In this document: in pieces, positions 18,058 to 26,256 of the stretch | How the letters are laid out: every line of letters begins with the position of its first letter | Position numbering within the stretch: position 1 is the stretch's first letter | Assembly (NCBI GenBank): GCA_027533425.1 | Contig: JAPZUD010000004.1 | Location: 372,001 to 436,000 of the forward strand | Origin: Beijerinckiaceae bacterium | Lineage (GTDB): Bacteria > Pseudomonadota > Alphaproteobacteria > Rhizobiales > Beijerinckiaceae | Reading direction: 5' to 3' | DNA: 64,000 nucleotides | Program-made: the position numbers and the translations under genes | The notes under the pieces: model-generated | What the model saw: only the letters and a program-made list of their open reading frames with translations | Told to the model about the DNA's origin: nothing | The model's database searches: none

Positions 18058-19148
18058 GCCGCCTCCTCGTCGCCATAGCCGACCAGGCGCAGCGGGCGCG
18101 CCGCCAGCCCGCGCTGCTGGCACCAATGGACCAGAGCGTCCTCCTGCCCATGCGTGACCCAGATCTCGCCGGCACCGGTCTCGAGGATCGTCTCCTTGAG
18201 CTCGGTCCAGTCGGCATGATCCGAGATGACCATCGGGATTTCGGCGCCGCGCTGCCGGGCCCGCGCCCGGATCCGCATCCAGCCGCTGGCGACCGCCGTG
18301 ACCGGGTCGGCGAACCGCCTCGACCAGCGATCCGCCAGGGCCGAAGGCGGGCAGAGAACGATCCGCCCGGCAAGATCGGGGGCCTTTCTCCCGGCCACGG
18401 GTTCGAGCGCGCCAAGCGCGATGCCGCGCGCCTCGTAATACTGGGTTACCTTTTCGAGGGCGCCATGCAGCAGGATCGGCGCGTCATGGCCGCAATCGCG
18501 CAGCAGGCGGATCATCCGCTGCGCCTTGCCGAGCGAATAGGCGCCGATCAGATGCGGCCGTTCGGGAAAGCGGGCGAGCGAGGCGAGCAGCCGCCCGGCC
18601 TCGTCGCGAGCATCCGGGTGGCGGAAAACCGGCAGGCCGAAGGTCGCTTCCGTGACGAAGACATCGCAAGGCTGGAGCGCGAAGGCTTCCGCCGTCGGGT
18701 CTGCCCGTCGCTTGTAATCGCCGGATACCACGATCCGGCAGCCTTGCCATTCGAGAGCGATCTGCGCTGATCCGAGCACATGGCCGGCCGGATGGAAGCT
18801 GATCCGCACGCCGCCCTGTGTCAGGCTCTCGCCGAAGGGTGTGGCCTGTTCGCTCCCGCAGAAGCCCTCGCCGAGCCGGATCCGCATGATGTCCAGCGTC
18901 TCGCGCGTGGCCAGCACATGGTCATGGCCGGGACGGGCATGGTCGGAATGCGCATGCGTGACGAGCGCCCGCGCCACGGGCCGCAGCGGGTCGATATAGA
19001 AGTCCCCGGGCGGGCAATAGAGGCCTTCCGGGCGCGGATGCAGCAGGGTTTCCGGGCGTATCGCCAAGGCGGTTTCCAGAGAGGCGGAGTCCAAAAGCGG
19101 GTGCGTCCCCTTCACATAGCGCGGGCCACGCCCTATGGCACGGGGCAT
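18054..19148 (-). CDS. Ligase-associated MBL-fold DNA exonuclease
   Basis: The protein has a metallo-beta-lactamase/beta-CASP architecture of the CPSF/SNM1 type: RPEGLYCPPGDFYIDP, the metal motif THAHSDHARPGH, HPAGHVLGSAQI, SGDYKR, and the late SDHADW and VTHGQEDALV motifs. Members of this family are 5' exonucleases that act with the adjacent ligase and the Lhr helicase in DNA damage repair. The start is uncertain. The ATG at 19148 overlaps the start of the divergent methyltransferase gene, and a GTG at 19115 or later TTG codons would give a more usual N-terminus close to the PEGLYCPP motif. The next gene, the ligase, overlaps by ATGA. Confidence 0.93.
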   Translation of the reverse strand: MPRAIGRGPRYVKGTHPLLDSASLETALAIRPETLLHPRPEGLYCPPGDFYIDPLRPVARALVTHAHSDHARPGHDHVLATRETLDIMRIRLGEGFCGSEQATPFGESLTQGGVRISFHPAGHVLGSAQIALEWQGCRIVVSGDYKRRADPTAEAFALQPCDVFVTEATFGLPVFRHPDARDEAGRLLASLARFPERPHLIGAYSLGKAQRMIRLLRDCGHDAPILLHGALEKVTQYYEARGIALGALEPVAGRKAPDLAGRIVLCPPSALADRWSRRFADPVTAVASGWMRIRARARQRGAEIPMVISDHADWTELKETILETGAGEIWVTHGQEDALVHWCQQRGLAARPLRLVGYGDEEAA

Positions 19149-20073
19149 GACTGCCGCGCCGCCTTTCTCGACCCGCTCCTCGGGCGACATGATCGCCGAC
19201 CGGCGCTATGCCTATGGGGATGCCGCCCTTGCCGACCGGGACTGGCAGGCGGCGCTGGACCTGTTCGAACAGACCCTCGAACGCGTCCCCCATTGGCCCC
19301 CCGCGTATCTCGCCCTTGCCAAAGCGGCCCTCGCCCTCGGCGAGAAGGACAAGGCCCGCGCAGCCCTCGAGCGCGTGCTTGCCCTCGATCCGGCCGACCA
19401 TCTCGGCGCGGCCCTGCTGCTGGCGCGGATCGGGGGCAGGCCGGTCGCCGAGGCCATGCCCGCCGCCTATGTCGCGGCCCTGTTCGACGATTACGCGCCG
19501 CGTTTTGACAGCCATCTCGTCGGCCAGCTGGCCTATCGCGCGCCGGACTTGCTGGTCGCGGCGCTGGACCGACATCTGCCGGGGCGGTCCTTCGCGCAGG
19601 TGCTGGATCTCGGCTGTGGCACCGGCCTGATGGCGCGGGCGCTTGGCAGCCGGGCAGGGCGTGTTTTCGGGGTTGATCTCTCGCCCCGGATGATCGCCGT
19701 TGCCGCGGAAACCGGGCTCTATGCCGGTCTGGAGGCAGGCGACCTTGCCGCCTTTCTCGCCCGGCAGCCGCCGGCGGAGGCGGATCTGGTGATCGCCGCC
19801 GATGTCTTCTGTTATCTCCCCGATATCGCGCCGGCTTTCGCAGCGGCGCGCCGAACCCTGGCCTCCGGCGGGCTTCTCGCCTTCACGGTGCAGACCCATC
19901 AGGGCGAGGGCGTCGTGGTCGGCGAGGATTGCCGGATGCATCATGCGCCGGCGTTCGTCCGGGCGCTGGCCGGCGCGGCCGGCTTCACGCTGCTGGCCGA
20001 GGATGATGCGGTTTCGCGGCTGGATGCCGGCCGGCCGGTGCCGGGTGCGCTCTTCCTCCTTGCCGCCCCCTGA
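19147..20073 (+). CDS. TPR-containing class I SAM methyltransferase
   Basis: The product of about 308 residues starts with SSGDMIADRRYAYGDAAL and two TPR-like helices (about residues 15-90). A Rossmann methyltransferase domain follows, with motif I VLDLGCGTGLMARAL at about residue 155, FGVDLSPRMIAVA as motif II and a DLVIAADVFCYL acidic-loop block. Family members are annotated as TPR/methyltransferase proteins of unknown substrate. It lies between the exonuclease and the Lhr helicase, 21 nt before lhr, on the same strand as lhr-pdeM. That suggests co-transcription with the repair genes. The start could be the ATG at 19135, 19147 or 19189; 19147 keeps the conserved SSGD segment. Confidence 0.85.
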   Translation: MTAAPPFSTRSSGDMIADRRYAYGDAALADRDWQAALDLFEQTLERVPHWPPAYLALAKAALALGEKDKARAALERVLALDPADHLGAALLLARIGGRPVAEAMPAAYVAALFDDYAPRFDSHLVGQLAYRAPDLLVAALDRHLPGRSFAQVLDLGCGTGLMARALGSRAGRVFGVDLSPRMIAVAAETGLYAGLEAGDLAAFLARQPPAEADLVIAADVFCYLPDIAPAFAAARRTLASGGLLAFTVQTHQGEGVVVGEDCRMHHAPAFVRALAGAAGFTLLAEDDAVSRLDAGRPVPGALFLLAAP

Positions 20074-20094
20074 CGGCCACGCCACCTTGGGCGG

Positions 20095-22590
20095 ATGGGC
20101 TCTCCTGCTGATTCCCTGCTTCCGCCACGCTTCGCCGACTGGTTCGCCAGCCGCGGCTGGAGCCTGCGCTGGCATCAGGCGCAATTGCTCGCCCGCGCCG
20201 GAGCCCGCCGCTCCGCGCTGCTGATCGCCCCGACAGGGGCCGGCAAGACGCTGGCTGGCTTTTTGCCAACGCTGGTCGATCTGTCCGGCCCGGATCGCAT
20301 CGAGGGGTTGCATACGCTCTACATTTCGCCGCTCAAGGCCCTCGCGGTGGATATCGCCCGCAATCTCGAGGAGCCGGTGGCGGAAATGCAACTTCCGGTC
20401 CGCATCGAGGCCCGGACCGGCGATACTCCGGCCGCGCGACGCCAGCGCCAGATGCGCCAGCCGCCGCAGATCCTGCTCACCACGCCCGAACAGGTGGCGC
20501 TGATGATCGCCAATCCCGAGGCCCGGAAAGTGTTTTCCGGGCTCAGGCAGATCATCGTCGATGAACTGCATGCCCTGGCGCCCGGCAAACGCGGCGATCT
20601 GCTTGCGCTCGGCCTCGCCCGGCTGCGGCGTCTCGCGCCCCGGGCCATCACCTTCGGTCTCTCCGCCACCGTGGCCGAGCCGGACGATCTCCGCCGCTGG
20701 CTGGTCGACCAGGCCGAGGGCGCTGCCTTGGCCGATCTGGTGGAGGTTCCGCGCAGCCTCGCCGCACCGGCCGATCTGCGCCTGCTCGACACCGAGGAAC
20801 GCCTGCCCTGGGCGGGCCATTCCGCCCGCCATGCCATGGCGGAGATTTATCGCGAGATCGGCCGGCACCGGCTGACTTTGGTCTTCGTCAACACGCGCAT
20901 GCAGGCCGAGTTCGTCTTTCAGGCGCTCTGGGGCCTCAACGAGGAAAACCGCCGCATCGCGCTCCATCACGGATCGCTCGATGTGGGTCAGCGCCGCAAG
21001 GTCGAGGCAGCCATGGCAGCCGGCGGCCTCGATGCGGTGGTCTGCACCTCGACGCTCGATCTCGGGATCGATTGGGGCGATGTCGACCTTGTCATCAATG
21101 TCGGGGCCCCGAAAGGCGCGAGCCGATTGCTGCAGCGGATCGGCCGCGCCAATCACCGGCTCGACCAGCCCTCCAAGGCCTATCTCGTGCCCTCGAACCG
21201 GTTCGAGGTGCTCGAATGTCATGCGGCGATCGAGGCAGCCCGGGCCGGCGAACAGGATGCCGTCACGAGCCGTGAAGGGGCGCTGGACGTCCTCGCCCAG
21301 CATTGCCTCGGCATGACGGTGGCGGAACCGGTGGATCCGGAAGCACTCTATCGGGAGGTAACGGGCGCCGCACCCTATGTCGCGCTCGGGCGGGAGACCT
21401 TCGACCGCGTGATCCGCTTCGCGACGGATGGCGGCTATGCCCTGCGCGCCTATGATCGCTTCGCCAAGATCCGGCGGGATGGCGAGGGGAGGTTGCGCGT
21501 TGCCAATGCCCGGATCGCGCAGGCCTACCGGATGAATGTCGGCACCATCGTCGAGTCCACGATGCTCAAGGTCCATCTCGGCTCGGCAAAGGGCGGCGCC
21601 CTCCGCTATGGCCGGCTGCTCGGCGAGATCGAGGAGTTCTTCGCCGAAGGGCTGACCGCCGGCGATACTTTTGTTTTTGCCGGCGAAGTGTTGCGCTTCG
21701 AGGGGATCGTCGAGGATCGGGTTGTTACTTCCCGCACGCAGGGTAAGGATCCGATGATCCCCTCCTACAATGGCGGCAAGTTCCCGCTCTCGACCCATCT
21801 CGCGGCGCGGGTCCGCTCGATGCTGGCGGATCCCGCCGCCTGGGCCGCCCTGCCGGATCAGGTCGCCGCCTGGCTGGCGCTGCAGCAGGGAAAATCGGCA
21901 TTGCCCGGCCCTGACGACCTGCTGGTCGAGACCTTCCCCCGCGGCGGCCGATACTATCTCGCAGCCTTTCCCTTCGAGGGGCGGCTCGCCCACCAGACCC
22001 TCGGCATGCTCCTGACCCGTCGCCTTGAACGGGCTGGGCTCCAGCCGCTCGGCTTCGTCGCGAATGACTATGCCATCGCGATCTGGATGCTGCGTGACCC
22101 CTCCATCCGCATCGCCGCCGAACCGGATTTCCTCGGACGGCTCTGGGACCCCGACATGCTGGGCGACGATCTCGAGGACTGGCTGAACGAGAGTGCGCTG
22201 ATGAAGCGCTCCTTCCGCGCCTGCGCGGTGATTGCCGGGCTGATCGAGCGCCGTTTTCCGGGGATGGAGAAAAAGGCCCGCGCCGTGACGATGTCCACCG
22301 ACCTGATCTTCGACGTGCTGCGCAAGCACGAGCCGGATCATGTCCTTCTGCAGGCGGCCCGCGCCGATGCGGCCACAGGCCTCATGGACCTCCGCCGCCT
22401 CTCCGATCTTCTGATGCGGATCCGCGGGCGAATCGTGCACCATGATCTGGTGCAGGTCTCGCCGCTTTCGGTGCCGATCCTGCTGGAGATCGGGAAGGAG
22501 CCCGTCTATGGCGAGGCCCGGGACCAGGCGATCGCCGACGAGGCGGCCCGCCTGCTGGACGAGATGGGGGAGGCATTCGGAACCGCATGA
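20095..22590 (+). CDS. lhr: Ligase-associated DEXH-box helicase (Lhr family)
   Basis: The 831-residue superfamily 2 helicase has Walker A in APTGAGKT (about residue 45), the motif Ia region YISPLKAL, TTPEQ, Walker B as DELH (about residue 160), motif III SATV, motif V STLDLGIDWGDVD and motif VI QRIGRANHR. The Lhr-specific winged-helix and beta-barrel C-terminus follows. Lhr-core proteins are 3'-5' translocases, and this variant is found with the ligase, exonuclease and phosphoesterase genes. The ATG at 20095 follows the methyltransferase stop by 21 nt, and the stop overlaps the pdeM start by ATGA. Confidence 0.96.
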   Translation: MGSPADSLLPPRFADWFASRGWSLRWHQAQLLARAGARRSALLIAPTGAGKTLAGFLPTLVDLSGPDRIEGLHTLYISPLKALAVDIARNLEEPVAEMQLPVRIEARTGDTPAARRQRQMRQPPQILLTTPEQVALMIANPEARKVFSGLRQIIVDELHALAPGKRGDLLALGLARLRRLAPRAITFGLSATVAEPDDLRRWLVDQAEGAALADLVEVPRSLAAPADLRLLDTEERLPWAGHSARHAMAEIYREIGRHRLTLVFVNTRMQAEFVFQALWGLNEENRRIALHHGSLDVGQRRKVEAAMAAGGLDAVVCTSTLDLGIDWGDVDLVINVGAPKGASRLLQRIGRANHRLDQPSKAYLVPSNRFEVLECHAAIEAARAGEQDAVTSREGALDVLAQHCLGMTVAEPVDPEALYREVTGAAPYVALGRETFDRVIRFATDGGYALRAYDRFAKIRRDGEGRLRVANARIAQAYRMNVGTIVESTMLKVHLGSAKGGALRYGRLLGEIEEFFAEGLTAGDTFVFAGEVLRFEGIVEDRVVTSRTQGKDPMIPSYNGGKFPLSTHLAARVRSMLADPAAWAALPDQVAAWLALQQGKSALPGPDDLLVETFPRGGRYYLAAFPFEGRLAHQTLGMLLTRRLERAGLQPLGFVANDYAIAIWMLRDPSIRIAAEPDFLGRLWDPDMLGDDLEDWLNESALMKRSFRACAVIAGLIERRFPGMEKKARAVTMSTDLIFDVLRKHEPDHVLLQAARADAATGLMDLRRLSDLLMRIRGRIVHHDLVQVSPLSVPILLEIGKEPVYGEARDQAIADEAARLLDEMGEAFGTA

Positions 22591-23297
22591 GACAGGCCGC
22601 CTCGCGCAACGATGACCGACGGGCCGTGCCGGCGCGTATCCAGCTGGCTGGCCACGACGTGCTGCTCCTGCCGGCCGGCGCGGCCTTTCTGCCGGAAGAA
22701 CGGCTTCTGGTCGTCGCCGATCTGCATCTCGGCAAGGGGCTCGCCTATGCGAGCGGTGGCCAGATGCTGCCGCCCTATGACAGCCTCGACACGATGCGCC
22801 GGCTGCTCGCCCTCATTTACCACTGGCAGCCGGAGCGGCTTGTTTTGCTCGGTGACAGCTTCCATCGACAGACGTTGATGCAAGCGAGCCTTGCGCCGGT
22901 TGCGGCTGAACTGGAAGAGCTCGCCCGTCTGGCCTCGCTTGTCTGGATCACCGGCAATCACGATCCCGTCTTGTCCGGCTTGCCCGGGGAGGTGGCCGGC
23001 GAGATCGAACTACCCGGCGCGCTGCGCCTTCGGCACGAGCCTGCAGCTGATGGTCAGGCGGAGATTGTCGGCCATCTCCACCCTGCAGCACGCCTGCCCA
23101 CGAAGGCCGGGCGGCAGCGTCGGCGCTGCTTCGTTGCCGGTGAGGCGCGCCTGCTCCTGCCAGCCTTCGGCGCGCTCACTGGCGGGCTCTGCGTGAGCGA
23201 CCCTGCGATTGCCGGGCTCTTCCCCAAGCGCGGCAGCCGCGTCTTCCTGATGCTGGGCGACGGGCTCGCCGAATTGCCGATCTCCGCCGTGGCCTAA
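22587..23297 (+). CDS. pdeM: Ligase-associated DNA damage response metallophosphoesterase PdeM
   Basis: The 236-residue protein has the calcineurin-type metal motifs in order: ADLHLGK (about residues 43-49), LGDSFH (about 88-93), TGNHDP (about 120-125) and GHLHP (about 157-161). It completes the four-part repair module with Lhr, ligase and MBL exonuclease. The overlap of its ATG with the lhr stop implies translational coupling. The known biochemical activity of the family is phosphodiesterase; its substrate in vivo is not settled. The convergent AbrB gene ends 40 nt away. Confidence 0.94.
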   Translation: MRQAASRNDDRRAVPARIQLAGHDVLLLPAGAAFLPEERLLVVADLHLGKGLAYASGGQMLPPYDSLDTMRRLLALIYHWQPERLVLLGDSFHRQTLMQASLAPVAAELEELARLASLVWITGNHDPVLSGLPGEVAGEIELPGALRLRHEPAADGQAEIVGHLHPAARLPTKAGRQRRRCFVAGEARLLLPAFGALTGGLCVSDPAIAGLFPKRGSRVFLMLGDGLAELPISAVA

Positions 23298-23337
23298 GCG
23301 CTGCGGCCACCACAGGTTTCTTGCCCGCCGGCCCGGC

Positions 23338-24384
23338 TTACGGCGATCCGTTCCTGCCGGTGGCCCTGCGCGCAAGGAAGGGGAGGGCCGCCGCGATCAT
23401 CACGAAACGCGCAACATGATGCGAGGAAACGTAGAGCGGATCCAGGCCCATCGCGAGGCCAAGCACCACCATGGCCTCGAGGCCACCGGGTGCGAAAGCG
23501 ACCAGCGCCTCGGGAAGGGGCACATTGGCAAAGCGGGCGGTGAGCAGGGCTCCCAACGCGGCGACCGCGACTGTGACGACCAGCAGCAGGATGCCGGGCA
23601 GGAAGAGCGATCGCACGGTCTGGAAATCGAGCCCCGAGAACCGGGAGCCGGCATAGACGCCGACAATCACCATCGCCATCGACACGACGGCGACAGGGGG
23701 CGAGCCGGTAATGAGGCCGGTGACGTGGAGCAGCCCGGCCGCCGCCATCCCGCCCAGCAGGAAGGGCGCCATGATTCGAGAGGCCTGGAACAGCCAGGCC
23801 ACAAGGACCGCAGCCACCATCATGAGAGCGAAGGGCAGCGGACCGATAATGTCCGGCGGTGCGGTACTGACCTCGCGCACGGCGAGAAGCGTTGCACTTG
23901 GCAGCACCGCCACCAGCACGAACATCCGGAAGGATTGCACAGCGACAATCGGCAGCATGTTCGATCGGGTTTCGGAAACGGCCGCGATCACGGCCGAGAG
24001 CGCGCCCGGAACCGATGCAAACATCGCGCTGTTCCTGTCCCAACCGAAAAGCCGGACAAGCGCCAGCCGGCCGGCAATGACGATGGCCAATGTTGTCAGC
24101 GCGAGGATCAGCAGCGAAAGCGGGTAGCGCTCCAGGGCGCGCAGCATTTCCGGCGTGATGGCGCTGCCGGTCAACGCTCCGGCAAAGAGCATCCCGAGAT
24201 CCCGCACGGGATCCGGTACCACCGGCTTGACGCCGGTCAGGATGAGCAGGACAGCGCCAACGAGAGCACCGGAAAGCCACGGTGCCGGCAGCCGGAGCAG
24301 GAAGAAGACATAGCCGCCGACCAGCCCGGCGCCGATCGTCAGGATCAGCCGGCACCAGACAGGCAGGGCACCGAACCCGGTCAC
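23338..24384 (-). CDS. AbrB family (DUF/PF05145-type) membrane permease
   Basis: The 348-residue integral membrane protein consists of two halves of similar hydrophobic repeats (VGGYVFFLLRLPAPWLSGALVGAV and again LLGGMAAAGLLHVTG) with the small-residue AFAPGGLEAMVVLG motif. This is the layout of the AbrB/ammonia-monooxygenase-regulator permease family. Transport substrates in this family are poorly defined. The GTG start at 24384 overlaps the aminotransferase stop by GTGA, which fixes the start and shows a two-gene operon with the aminotransferase. An upstream ATG in the same frame at 24453 lies within the previous gene. Confidence 0.85.
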   Translation of the reverse strand: MTGFGALPVWCRLILTIGAGLVGGYVFFLLRLPAPWLSGALVGAVLLILTGVKPVVPDPVRDLGMLFAGALTGSAITPEMLRALERYPLSLLILALTTLAIVIAGRLALVRLFGWDRNSAMFASVPGALSAVIAAVSETRSNMLPIVAVQSFRMFVLVAVLPSATLLAVREVSTAPPDIIGPLPFALMMVAAVLVAWLFQASRIMAPFLLGGMAAAGLLHVTGLITGSPPVAVVSMAMVIVGVYAGSRFSGLDFQTVRSLFLPGILLLVVTVAVAALGALLTARFANVPLPEALVAFAPGGLEAMVVLGLAMGLDPLYVSSHHVARFVMIAAALPFLARRATGRNGSP

Positions 24385-25562
24385 AGCCGCGCCACCGCCT
24401 CCACCAGCCGGTCTGCCGCCATGGCAATATCCTCCGACTTCCGGAGGTAGCACAGGCGAAGGAAGCCCTCGCCGCCGGCGCCGAACGCTGTTCCGGGAGC
24501 AAGACCGACATTCGCCTCGTCGATCAGCCGGAAGGCAAGCTGCCGTGTATCTCCGACGCCCTCGATCCCGAAGAAGAGGTAGAACGCCCCGTCAGGCGGT
24601 GCCATGCGGAACCGGTTCTGCCGGGAAAAGGCCTCCAGCAGGATCTGCCGGTTTTTCCGCGCCTGCTCCACTTGCCCGGCGATCAGGGCCTCGCCCTCGC
24701 GGATGGCGGTCTCGGCGGCGCGCTGGATAAAGACCGGGGCGCCCGAACTCGAATACTGGATCAGGTTCACGATGGTGGGGCCGAGCGCGGCCGGAGCCTC
24801 GATCCAGCCGAGGCGCCAGCCGGTCATTGCCCAGTTCTTCGACATGGTCTGAACGAAGAGCAGGCGGTCATCCTCGCGCATCACGTCGCGGAAGGATGGC
24901 GCGCGGGGCCCGTTGAAATAGAAACGACCATAGATCTCGTCGGCGAGGATCCAGAGCCCGTGACGGCGGGCAAGATCCATCAGGAAACGGATTTCCTCTG
25001 CGCTTGCGGTCCAGCCGGTCGGATTGGCCGGGGAATTGATCACGATCGCCCGTGTCTTCGGGCCGACAGCCGCCGCTACGGCCTCAAGATCGAGCTGCCA
25101 GCCGGTGGCTCCGAAGCGCATCGGAACTTCGCGCGGCGTCGCGCCGGAAACGGTCAGGGCACCGACGAAGTTGGGCCAGGCCGGTGTGGGCACGATGACC
25201 TCGTCGCCCGCCCCGGCAACCATGGTCACCGCGATCTGGAGGGCATGCATGCCGCCGGATGTGACATAGATCCGGTCAACGGGGACCGGCGTGCCGTACA
25301 TCCCGGTGAGATAGGCGGCAATCGTCTCTCTCAGGCTCGGGAGACCGGCCTGGTAGGTGTAGAACGTCTCGCCCGCTGCGAGCGAGGCACTCGCGGCCGC
25401 GGCGATCGAGGCCGGTGTGGGCATGTCGCCCTCTCCGACCCAGAGAGGGATGAGGCCGGGCCGGCCCCTTCCGTAATCGAAGACCTCGACAATGCCGCTG
25501 GAAGGCGCCTGCGCCGCGTTCGCCCGGATGGGGAACGTCGAAGAAAGAGAAGGACTCATCAT
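24381..25562 (-). CDS. PLP-dependent class I/II aminotransferase
   Basis: The 393-residue protein has the fold-type I aminotransferase pattern: a substrate arm near IPLWVGEGDMPTP, YTYQAGLPSLRE, the TSGGMHALQ cofactor loop, NSPANPTG, the DEIYGRF strand and the Schiff-base Lys in MSKNWAMTGWRLGW. The C-terminal GFLRLCYL Arg binds the substrate carboxylate. It resembles aspartate/aromatic-type aminotransferases, but the amino donor cannot be named. Two consecutive ATGs (25562 and 25559) could start it. Its stop overlaps the AbrB-type permease start, so an amino or keto acid related to that permease is a reasonable guess. Confidence 0.9.
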   Translation of the reverse strand: MMSPSLSSTFPIRANAAQAPSSGIVEVFDYGRGRPGLIPLWVGEGDMPTPASIAAAASASLAAGETFYTYQAGLPSLRETIAAYLTGMYGTPVPVDRIYVTSGGMHALQIAVTMVAGAGDEVIVPTPAWPNFVGALTVSGATPREVPMRFGATGWQLDLEAVAAAVGPKTRAIVINSPANPTGWTASAEEIRFLMDLARRHGLWILADEIYGRFYFNGPRAPSFRDVMREDDRLLFVQTMSKNWAMTGWRLGWIEAPAALGPTIVNLIQYSSSGAPVFIQRAAETAIREGEALIAGQVEQARKNRQILLEAFSRQNRFRMAPPDGAFYLFFGIEGVGDTRQLAFRLIDEANVGLAPGTAFGAGGEGFLRLCYLRKSEDIAMAADRLVEAVARL

Positions 25563-25621
25563 CCGGGACTTATGCTTCGAAAGCAGCAGGCATTCAACCA
25601 ACCATGGCGGGCTGTCGACCG

Positions 25622-26038
25622 TTATTTCTTGAGCAGGTCGCGGATCTCCATGAGCAGCTTTTCCTGGGCCGGCGGCTCGGCCGGCGCGGCAGGAGCCTCG
25701 GCGGCCTGCTGCTGCTTGAGCCGGTTCATGCCCTTGACCACCATGAAGAGTACCCACGCGATGATCACGAAATTGATCGAGACCGTCAGGAACTTGCCAT
25801 AGGCGAGAACAGCACCCTGCTTGGCCGCGTCGGCCACGTTGGTGGCTGTCACGGATTTGCTGAGCGCCAGAAAGTAATTGTCGAAGTTCAGGCCGCCGAC
25901 GATCGCGCCGATCAGCGGCATGAAAATGTCACCCACCATGGAATCGACAATCTTGCCGAAAGCGGCACCGATGATCACGCCGATGGCGAGATCGACAACA
26001 TTGCCCTTGAGGGCAAATTCCTTGAATTCCTTCAACAT
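25622..26038 (-). CDS. mscL: Large-conductance mechanosensitive channel MscL
   Basis: The 138-residue protein is a normal-length MscL. It has the N-terminal helix [15 protein letters not shown]1 with [18 protein letters not shown] (the pore constriction), a short periplasmic loop, TM2 with [20 protein letters not shown], and a C-terminal helix ([12 protein letters not shown]) after an Ala/Pro-rich linker. It forms a homopentameric safety valve that opens under hypo-osmotic shock. The ATG has AGGGGAATGCC upstream. The gene is divergent from the hybrid kinase gene across 218 nt. Confidence 0.97.
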   Translation of the reverse strand: MLKEFKEFALKGNVVDLAIGVIIGAAFGKIVDSMVGDIFMPLIGAIVGGLNFDNYFLALSKSVTATNVADAAKQGAVLAYGKFLTVSINFVIIAWVLFMVVKGMNRLKQQQAAEAPAAPAEPPAQEKLLMEIRDLLKK

Positions 26039-26113
26039 GGCATTCCCCTTCACGCTGTTGAATCCGCGCTCGCCGGGCTCTTTTCCGGCCCAGCCGCGCA
26101 AGTCTTGGGAACA

Positions 26114-26138
26114 AAACCTTGACCATGCAAGGATTTTG
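26114..26138. promoter_or_regulatory. Imperfect inverted repeat between mscL and the hybrid kinase gene
   Basis: AAAACCTTG-ACCATG-CAAGG-A-TTTT pairs CCTTG with CAAGG and the flanking A-run with a T-run. It sits 75 nt upstream of mscL and 119 nt upstream of the kinase. It may be an operator, or a terminator limiting opposing transcription. No regulator match is claimed. Confidence 0.3.
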
Positions 26139-26256
26139 GCGGGATGCCCGGCTTTCTCCCCCGCAAAGATCAGGGCTTCCTTGTCCGAGAGTCGACTTGC
26201 GGGTTCGACCAGAGCATGAAATCCTGTCGTTCCGGCCAACAGAACAAGGAAAAACC

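Noticed and set aside
18922-22443. A 1173-codon leftward open frame
   Set aside because: It is antisense to the Lhr helicase and methyltransferase genes, rich in Gly/Arg/His/Gln without any domain signal. Such antisense frames are common in high-GC DNA.
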